A stretch of 32,981 bases of DNA. Source: Anaerolineae bacterium (GTDB taxonomy: Bacteria; Chloroflexota; Anaerolineae; Promineifilales; Promineifilaceae). Below, piece after piece: positions 26,599 to 32,981 of the stretch; the first letter of the stretch is position 1; the number at the start of each line of letters is the position of its first letter. Location of the stretch: assembly GCA_024762395.1 (NCBI GenBank), contig JANTHP010000010.1, positions 1 to 32,981 on the forward strand, read 5' to 3'. A program made the position numbers and the translations under genes. The notes under the pieces are model-generated. The model did not search any database and was not told the origin of the DNA. It saw nothing but the letters and a program-made list of their open reading frames with translations.

Positions 26599-29478
26599 AT
26601 GAAGTACAAAATAGTCACACTGCTAAGCCTATTCGTTTTACTGGCCGTTCAAGAGTTAACCACCGTACAATCCGCGCCGGCAGGCGTTTCAATCCACAAT
26701 ATCGAGCTAAACGCCGCCGATTTCGCCGGGGGGACCGGCACAGGCTATGCCATCACAGCCGATGGTTTAACAATGGCCGACGATGCGGTAACGGCCGTCT
26801 ACACCTCCCCCGTCATCCAATCGCCCATTCCCTTTAACGCGGCCGTGCCCCAATGGTTCGCCACCGTTCCCGACATGACCAGCATGGAACTGCATGTGCG
26901 AACCAAAGCGGCTGCCGGCGAATGGGGCAAATGGGTAGACATTCACGAAAATGACGATTGGACGCTGCCCGACGATCCCGACATTGTCGGCGAGATGCTC
27001 GCCGTCCCCGCTGCGGATGTCACCCACCACCAACTCCAATTTTCCGTCATTTTCAGCCGTTATGCCGGGGAACCCGCGCCGGTTTTTGAACAGTTAACCC
27101 TGACCGTTATTGACACAACCGATGGCCCTACCCTCGAAGAGATGCAAGCCCGGCAGGCCGAGCTAGATGCCGCCAACGCCAGCCTTAACCAGACGCCCAA
27201 CGACAGCTACCCACGCCCAACTGTCATCAGCCGTGAAGTATGGTGCTACTACGATGACTGCAATTATGATCCTGCGGATTTGGCGTACAGCCCTTACACG
27301 CACATGGTCATCCATCATACCGTTTCATCCAATGAAAGCAGCGATTGGGCCGCCATCGTTCGCGCCATCTGGAACTTCCACACCTACACGCGCGGCTGGG
27401 GCGACATCGGCTACAATTACCTGGTTGACCGCACCGGCGTCGTTTACGAAGGCCACCTGAATGAGGATTACCTGAACCTGGATGTGGTGGGCACGCACGC
27501 CTCAGCCGCCAACACGGGCGGCATGGGCGTGGCCCTCATCGGCACATTCTCCACGCCGGACGAATACCCCGGTTTTGATGAAACGCCGCCGCCGGAAATG
27601 CAAGCGGCCGCCGTTGAACTGCTCTCTTGGAAGGCTGACCAACGGGATATTGATGTGTATGATGCCAGCCGCATGGTCTACACCGATTGGGGCCTGCCGC
27701 ATTTGATGGGGCATCGGGATGTGTACGGAGGCACTTCAACAACCTGTCCGGGGGCGAATGCGTATGGGCTGCTGCCGGCGCTGCGCGATGCGGTCGCGCA
27801 GCAAATCGGGTTTGTTTCGCCGCATATGTATGTTGATGAGTTGAGCGACGCTTTCACGATGAGCGACAGCGTCTGGTACGAGGGGCCGGAAGGGTGCGGT
27901 AATAACGGTCATTCCTACTACACCTGGAATGTAACCGATGAGGCGTTGAGCGATAATTGGGGCGAATGGCGTCCGGATGTGCCGGAATACGGCCGTTACG
28001 AAATTGAAGTGTACGCCCCCTACTGCGACACCAACGCCCCCGAAACGGATGGCGCTATTTACACCGTCACCCACGCCGACGGGACGGATACCGTCACCGT
28101 CAGCCATAACGCCAACGTCGGCTTGTGGATGTCGCTGGGCGAATTTAACCTGAATGCCGGAACAGGCAATCTCATCCGTCTGACCGACCTGACCAGTGGC
28201 GACCTCACCGATTACGATTACGGCGTCTGGTTTGACGCCATTCGTTTGCGCCTGATCGAAGGCTCGGCAAGCAACGCCGCGCCGCCGGATGACGCCTGGG
28301 TGACGCAGCAGTCAGTTGATTTCGCCTGGGAGATTGTCAATCCCGGCACAGTTCTGACAACGACGCTGCAAGTGGCGACGGACCCGGCGTTTAGCGACAT
28401 GGTTTACACGGAAAGTTGGGGAACGGCCGTTACCAACACTGTCCACACCTTCAGCCAGGATTATGCCGACCTGTATTGGCGGGTACGTTTGAATCTAAAC
28501 GCCGGCGATCAGGTAGAGTCGGCCGCCACGCGCTTTGGGCTGGACTCGGCGCCGCCAACTTCCAGCGTAAACGCCCTGACATTTTATCCCGCCGAAGGCT
28601 ACTATGAACTGGGTTGGCAGGGCAGCGATAATCTTTCCGGCATAGCCGGCTACAACATCGAATACCGGGCCGACAGCGACCTGACATGGACTACCCTTTT
28701 GAGCGCGACAACGCTCATCACTGCCACCTTCACACCGCCCGATCCGGCGCAAATGTATTGGTTCCGCAGCCAGGCCAGCGATGCCGCCGGCAATACCGAA
28801 CCGGCCCACAGCGGCGACGGCGACATCAACACCGAGCAGGCCGACGTCATTTACACCATCCATGTCCAAAACGAGACCCCGGCGGCCGATGTGTGGCTGA
28901 ATGGGTTGTCGGTTGATTTTTCCTGGGCCATTACGACGGCGATTGATATTTCAACAACGACCTGGGCGGTGGCAACTGACCCGGCTATGACCAATGTGGT
29001 GGCAGCGCAGAGCTGGGGAACGGCCGTTACCCAAACCCTCCACAGCTTTACCCAGGATTACGCCGACCTGTACTGGCAAGTAACGGTAACGGACACCGAA
29101 ACCCTCTCCGCCTCATCCACGCCCACGCGGTTTGGCCTGGATACAACCCCGCCTACATCCCAGGTTACAATGATTTATGAATTGTCTACCGGCTCCTACT
29201 TTTTGCTGTGGCAAGGGGATGACGCCGGGTCCGGCCTCGCTCTCTACACAGTCGAATACCGCGCCCAGGGAGAGACGGATTGGATAACGCTGGTGGATGG
29301 GGTAACGGCCGTTTCCGCCATGTTCGACCCACCCGTACCAGGGCAAATTTACGAATTCCGCAGTCAGGCCACCGATTTAGTCGGCAATATCGAACCGCCC
29401 CATCCCAACCCGGATATGGACACCACACAGGCAATTTTGCTCTCTCATGCTATAATGCTGCCGATTATTCAGCGTTAA
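26599..29478 (+). CDS. Secreted PGRP/N-acetylmuramoyl-L-alanine amidase (amidase_2-like) with golvesin-like domain and two duplicated C-terminal modules
   Basis: Signal peptide MKYKIVTLLSLFVLLAVQ; MVIHHTVSSNESSDWAAIVRAIWNFHTYTRGWGDIGYNYLVDRTGVVYEG...HRDVYGGTSTTCPG; golvesin-like DAFTMSDSVWYEG...YYTWNV...GRYEIEVYAP. Confidence 0.9.
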   Translation: MKYKIVTLLSLFVLLAVQELTTVQSAPAGVSIHNIELNAADFAGGTGTGYAITADGLTMADDAVTAVYTSPVIQSPIPFNAAVPQWFATVPDMTSMELHVRTKAAAGEWGKWVDIHENDDWTLPDDPDIVGEMLAVPAADVTHHQLQFSVIFSRYAGEPAPVFEQLTLTVIDTTDGPTLEEMQARQAELDAANASLNQTPNDSYPRPTVISREVWCYYDDCNYDPADLAYSPYTHMVIHHTVSSNESSDWAAIVRAIWNFHTYTRGWGDIGYNYLVDRTGVVYEGHLNEDYLNLDVVGTHASAANTGGMGVALIGTFSTPDEYPGFDETPPPEMQAAAVELLSWKADQRDIDVYDASRMVYTDWGLPHLMGHRDVYGGTSTTCPGANAYGLLPALRDAVAQQIGFVSPHMYVDELSDAFTMSDSVWYEGPEGCGNNGHSYYTWNVTDEALSDNWGEWRPDVPEYGRYEIEVYAPYCDTNAPETDGAIYTVTHADGTDTVTVSHNANVGLWMSLGEFNLNAGTGNLIRLTDLTSGDLTDYDYGVWFDAIRLRLIEGSASNAAPPDDAWVTQQSVDFAWEIVNPGTVLTTTLQVATDPAFSDMVYTESWGTAVTNTVHTFSQDYADLYWRVRLNLNAGDQVESAATRFGLDSAPPTSSVNALTFYPAEGYYELGWQGSDNLSGIAGYNIEYRADSDLTWTTLLSATTLITATFTPPDPAQMYWFRSQASDAAGNTEPAHSGDGDINTEQADVIYTIHVQNETPAADVWLNGLSVDFSWAITTAIDISTTTWAVATDPAMTNVVAAQSWGTAVTQTLHSFTQDYADLYWQVTVTDTETLSASSTPTRFGLDTTPPTSQVTMIYELSTGSYFLLWQGDDAGSGLALYTVEYRAQGETDWITLVDGVTAVSAMFDPPVPGQIYEFRSQATDLVGNIEPPHPNPDMDTTQAILLSHAIMLPIIQR

Positions 29479-29479
29479 G

Positions 29480-29642
29480 CGTGGCAGGGTGGCAGGGTGG
29501 CAGGGTGGCAGAGTGGCAGAGTGGCAGGGTGGCAAGGTGGCAGAGTGGCAGAGCAGCAAAGTCACCTTGCAACCTTGCAACCTTGCAACCCCGCAACCCC
29601 GCAACCTTGCACCCCCGCAACCCCGCAACCCTGCAACCCTGC
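29480..29642. repeat. 8-bp word array (GTGGCAGG/GTGGCAGA run, then CTTGCAAC/CCCGCAAC run), about 160 bp
   Basis: Read directly; begins 2 nt after the amidase stop and ends just before the GGAGAG of the next gene. Confidence 0.95.
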
Positions 29643-29659
29643 TCCGGAGAGATTCTAAC

Positions 29660-30841
29660 ATGCCCCAATCTGTTGATGTTCTCATCGTCGGTTCCGGCCC
29701 TTCCGGCACATCCACCGCCTTGCATCTCGTTCGCCAAGACCCGGCCTGGGCCAAACGCATCGTCATCGTAGATAAAGCCGTCCACCCGCGTGAAAAATTA
29801 TGCGGCGGCGGCGTCACCCACATCGGCCAAAACATCCTGGCCCAGTTAGGCCTTCCCTTTGAGCCGGAAAATTTTGCCGTGAATGAAGTGCGTTTGATCT
29901 ACCAGGATAAGCAGTACTCTTTCTACGGCAATCCGGTTTTTCGGATTGTGCGCCGGGATGAGTTTGACCATTGGCTGGTGAAAATTTGCCAAAAGTTCGG
30001 TATTCCCGTTCGACAAGGCGAGGCAGTGACAAAAATCACGCCGCATGACGATTATGTTGAGGTAGCGACTGAAAAGACGACTTTTCACGCTCAGGTTGTG
30101 GTGGGGGCCGACGGTTCGCGCAGTTTTGTGCGCCGCACGCTGAAATGGGCCGATGAGTCCCGCGTTGCCCGCCTGCTGGAGGTATTGACGCCGGAAAATG
30201 CCAATATCCAGCCGGAATTCCGTGATGGCATAGCCGTGTTTGATTTCACGCGGATGACGGATGGTTTGCAAGGATATTATTGGGATTTTCCCAGTTTTGT
30301 GGCGGGACGGCCGTTCATGAACCGGGGACTCTTTGACAGCCGTGCCCGGCCGGAACGGCCGAAAGCTCATCTCAAACAAGAACTGGGCGATGCGCTGCAA
30401 GCAAGGGGCCGGGATTTGGCGGATTACCAGCTAAAAGGGCATCCGATTCGCTGGTGGGCTAAAAACGGCCGTTTCGCCATCCCGCGCGTGTTGTTGGTGG
30501 GCGACGCCGCCGGGGCCGACCCGCTTTTTGGCGAGGGGATTTCGTTTGCGCTGGGATACGGCCGTGTCGCCGCTCCCGTCATCAGCGACGCCTTTGCGCG
30601 TCATGATTTCAGCTTTGCCGATTATGACGGCCGTTTACGGAATGATCCCCTGTTCAAGCAGTTACAAATCCGCGTGCGGCTGGCCCGCATTGCCTACCGC
30701 ATTCGCTCCCCCTGGCTGGTGCGGTTGGGCTGGGCGTTGATGAGCTGGGGCGTCAAATTTACCCGCTGGCGCGACCCCAACTTCGTCCCTGCCGAACAAC
30801 CGCAAACCCTCTTAACCGACAGCATGCAGCAATCAGCTTAA
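29660..30841 (+). CDS. Geranylgeranyl reductase-family FAD-dependent oxidoreductase
   Basis: MPQSVDVLIVGSGPSGTSTALHLV (FAD GxGxxG), VVGADGSRSFVRR, VLLVGDAAGADPLFGEGISFALGYG. Start moved to 29660; the upstream 57 codons are word-array translation. Confidence 0.88.
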   Translation: MPQSVDVLIVGSGPSGTSTALHLVRQDPAWAKRIVIVDKAVHPREKLCGGGVTHIGQNILAQLGLPFEPENFAVNEVRLIYQDKQYSFYGNPVFRIVRRDEFDHWLVKICQKFGIPVRQGEAVTKITPHDDYVEVATEKTTFHAQVVVGADGSRSFVRRTLKWADESRVARLLEVLTPENANIQPEFRDGIAVFDFTRMTDGLQGYYWDFPSFVAGRPFMNRGLFDSRARPERPKAHLKQELGDALQARGRDLADYQLKGHPIRWWAKNGRFAIPRVLLVGDAAGADPLFGEGISFALGYGRVAAPVISDAFARHDFSFADYDGRLRNDPLFKQLQIRVRLARIAYRIRSPWLVRLGWALMSWGVKFTRWRDPNFVPAEQPQTLLTDSMQQSA

Positions 30842-30845
30842 AACG

Positions 30846-30879
30846 AAAAGTCCGATTTTTCTTCAAAAATCGGACTTTT
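30846..30879. terminator. Bidirectional hairpin terminator
   Basis: AAAAGTCCGATTTTT-CTTC-AAAAATCGGACTTTT: perfect 15-bp stem, 4-nt loop, between convergent genes. Confidence 0.88.
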
Positions 30880-30885
30880 ATGCTG

Positions 30886-31047
30886 TTATTTGTCTTTGTT
30901 TTGACTGGCTCGCGCCTTGGCCAAAGCATCTTCCAGGTCGTCCAGCCGCTGCAACAGGGCCGGCGGCACGGAATGAGCCGGCCACTGCTTCTTTAATGCG
31001 GCAATTTCTGCTTCCAGCGCTTTGATTTGTTCTGCTTTGTCATCCAT
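30886..31047 (-). CDS. Small coiled-coil-like protein (53 aa), absent from the supplied ORF track
   Basis: Translated by hand: MDDKAEQIKALEAEIAALKKQWPAHSVPPALLQRLDDLEDALAKARASQNKDK*; ends at the terminator. Confidence 0.65.
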   Translation of the reverse strand: MDDKAEQIKALEAEIAALKKQWPAHSVPPALLQRLDDLEDALAKARASQNKDK

Positions 31048-31090
31048 GAAAATCTGTGTCCAAACTCGGTTTAGGCCAATTCAAAAAAAC

Positions 31091-31176
31091 AATGATCCGC
31101 AGATTACGCCGATTAACGCAGATTCTTTTCCCTAATCTGCGTAATCTGTGTAATCTGCGGATAAAAAATGGATCAT
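31091..31176. repeat. 9-bp word array (AATGATCCGCAGATTACGCCGATTAACGCAGATT / AATCTGCGTAATCTGTGTAATCTGCGGAT...ATGGATCATT)
   Basis: Read directly; complementary arms. Confidence 0.88.
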
Positions 31177-31193
31177 TTATTTTTGGTTTAGCC

Positions 31194-31772
31194 TTACTTG
31201 GGACGGCCGTACAACCACCAATACGTCTTCATCGGATAAGCCGCCTGCCAGACCAGCGGCCAGACAAACTCGCCTACCAGCCAGCGCCCCTTCAAATTCT
31301 TGTCCAGTGCAGCCACCTCATCCAGAATACGCTGGTCAAGCTGATAGGACGGTTTCATCAGCTCATCAATCATCGCCGTAATGACCACGCGCACGTCGGC
31401 GACGCTGGCGTAATAATCTACATCGGCCATCATGCGGCTGGACATGTGGCGTAGATAATTACTCCAATCGCTCAAGCGAGCGTGTAACTCCTGGTGCATC
31501 CGCTTCTCAAACTGTACTACATTGCCTGCCAACTTACTTTCAAATGCCTCCAGCGTCGCGTCCAGTCGGGCCTGAGCGGCGGCATCCATCTTGTCGCGCA
31601 CCACCGGAAGCCGGTGGCGGCGCATCAGACAGCCGCCAATGGTCAGCTTGGGCATATCCCCTTTTTCCATCGTCCAGTGGGTTGCCTCGCTTATCAAATA
31701 GTCGTCCACCTCGGCAACCATCACCTCTAAAATTTTTAGATCGCGCAGGATAATTTGATGTTCGTCGTTCAC
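31194..31772 (-). CDS. Uncharacterised protein (192 aa)
   Basis: Long ORF with coding-like composition; no domain recognised. Confidence 0.75.
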   Translation of the reverse strand: MNDEHQIILRDLKILEVMVAEVDDYLISEATHWTMEKGDMPKLTIGGCLMRRHRLPVVRDKMDAAAQARLDATLEAFESKLAGNVVQFEKRMHQELHARLSDWSNYLRHMSSRMMADVDYYASVADVRVVITAMIDELMKPSYQLDQRILDEVAALDKNLKGRWLVGEFVWPLVWQAAYPMKTYWWLYGRPK

Positions 31773-31910
31773 GGCAAAACCCCTTTTCGCACACAGCTAA
31801 ACCACTATATTTACAGGATACCGAAATTGGGGAACGGCCGTCAAGAGTTTCCACGAATTGTAGTGACTGGGGCGCTTTGACCGTTTCCTGTTGGCGTTTA
31901 TAATCGCCCT

Positions 31911-32831
31911 ATGCAAACGGAAAAGGACTTTTCACCCGACATGCCTATCACCGAAATGGGGAGGCAGGTAATGGCCGGTCAGTTAGCCATTATCCACACC
32001 TATGCTGAAGATTTGGACCAGGAAACCTCGGTAACGGCCGTTCACGAAACCCGCAAAGCCATCCGCCGCACCTTTTCCGCCATTAAACTGTTCCGCCCCT
32101 ACTTTGAACCGGGCCTTCTGGATGGCTATCGGCGGCGTTTGCGTAAATTGATGAAGCGGTTGGAACCATGCCGGGATACGGCCGTTTTTCTGGGAAAATT
32201 GCGCGATTATGCCATAAACGCCCCCATACCTCTGGATGAACTGGCAGCGTATTGGCAAACCCGGCTTGAAACGGCCAACGCCAACCTGCGCGTCTACCGC
32301 CAGCGGCCCCAATGGGCTGTATTTTGGGATGAGTACGCCGCCTTTACAACAACACCAGACCAGGGCGCGTTACCCGTCAGGTTTGGCGTCCCGATTCGAG
32401 TGCGGCATTTGATGCCGGTTTTGCTGTACCAACGCGCCGCCGACGTTCTCGCATACGATGATTATGTCAATGGCGATGAGCCATTATCGGTGGAAATGCT
32501 GCACAAAATACGCATTCGGTGCAAAGAATTACGCTACACATTCCAATTTTTTACCCCGCTGTTAGGGGCTGAAATCGGGGATGTGATTGATGTGTTGAAA
32601 TGGCTCCAGGTCAATTTAGGCGATCTGAATGATGCGCGGGTAGCGTTGGCGATGTTGGATGGTCTGGAGCCGGAAACGGCCGTAACCGCATCGCTCAATA
32701 CGGCCGTCGTCCACTACAAAAAAGTCCAACAAGCCGAAATCAACCGCTTGCTGACAGAATTTCACCCGCTTTGGGCCGCGTTAAACGCGCCCCAATGGCG
32801 AAAAAATTTGGCGGCGGCAATAGCAGCATAA
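31911..32831 (+). CDS. CHAD domain protein
   Basis: VTAVHETRKAIRRTFSAIKLFRPYFE...LRKLMKRLEPCRDTAVFLGKLRDY...MLHKIRIRCKELRYTFQFF: paired H..RK/R-type CHAD motifs. Confidence 0.9.
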   Translation: MQTEKDFSPDMPITEMGRQVMAGQLAIIHTYAEDLDQETSVTAVHETRKAIRRTFSAIKLFRPYFEPGLLDGYRRRLRKLMKRLEPCRDTAVFLGKLRDYAINAPIPLDELAAYWQTRLETANANLRVYRQRPQWAVFWDEYAAFTTTPDQGALPVRFGVPIRVRHLMPVLLYQRAADVLAYDDYVNGDEPLSVEMLHKIRIRCKELRYTFQFFTPLLGAEIGDVIDVLKWLQVNLGDLNDARVALAMLDGLEPETAVTASLNTAVVHYKKVQQAEINRLLTEFHPLWAALNAPQWRKNLAAAIAA

Positions 32832-32922
32832 TGAAAGCGGGCAATTGCCCGCCACGAATGAGTGAAAACCGCAGCCCGATTTGGTAGAGGGTGCATTTCA
32901 AATGAGTTGAGAAAAGTGCGTG

Positions 32923-32981
32923 TTTCGGGAATTGGAATTCCCGAAACGTTGAGCCAAGTATCGGGAATTCCAATTCCCGAT
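32923..32981. repeat. Two hairpins of mutually reverse-complementary words (TTTCGGGAATTGGAATTCCCGAAA and ATCGGGAATTCCAATTCCCGAT), possibly continuing past the window
   Basis: Read directly. Confidence 0.8.

Noticed and set aside
29480-29642. CRISPR array
   Set aside because: Units are 8 bp and contiguous with no unique spacers; no cas genes in the window.
29489-29659. N-terminal 57 codons of the ORF-track flavoprotein (MAGWQGGRVAEWQGG...)
   Set aside because: This is translation of the word array; the FAD-binding N-terminus starts at MPQSVDVLIVG with GGAGAG upstream.
394-32707. Interpreting ACGGCCGT as a DNA uptake sequence
   Set aside because: Known uptake sequences are generally non-palindromic and strand-oriented; no competence genes in the window. 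Not excluded, but a HIP1-like explanation fits better.

Overview
The window looks like a bacterial chromosome segment of roughly 55-60% GC. Gene content and repeats suggest Chloroflexota (Anaerolineae-like), but this is an inference. It encodes: two tandem BTAD/STAND-NTPase/TPR regulators (the first cut by the left edge); two convergent and divergent phosphofructokinase paralogs; a leucyl aminopeptidase; a GCS2-like carboxylate-amine ligase; a TIGR03960-like radical SAM protein; a small AT-richer island with a PD-(D/E)XK nuclease, an unknown partner and a HEPN/MNT pair; a two-HKD protein strikingly like animal PLD3/PLD4; a D-2-hydroxyacid dehydrogenase; a minus-strand envelope/glycosylation operon; a large secreted PGRP/amidase with golvesin-like and duplicated C-terminal modules; a geranylgeranyl-reductase-like flavoprotein; and a CHAD protein. 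The most unusual signals are at DNA level. (1) The octamer palindrome ACGGCCGT occurs about 61 times by hand count (about 1 per 540 bp, against roughly 0.5-1 expected), in all three codon phases and on both gene orientations. This is a HIP1-like highly iterated palindrome. (2) At least a dozen intergenic arrays of degenerate 6-9 bp words, usually a word run followed by an approximately reverse-complementary run, abut or overlap stop codons. One lies in frame inside a regulator gene. (3) An AAATTTGTCAAATTT inverted-repeat element has one intact copy and one copy split by a word array flanked by a 9-bp direct repeat, suggesting these arrays can insert as units. (4) Two TGACAGTCAC...GTGACTGTCA long inverted-repeat elements sit in gene leaders.
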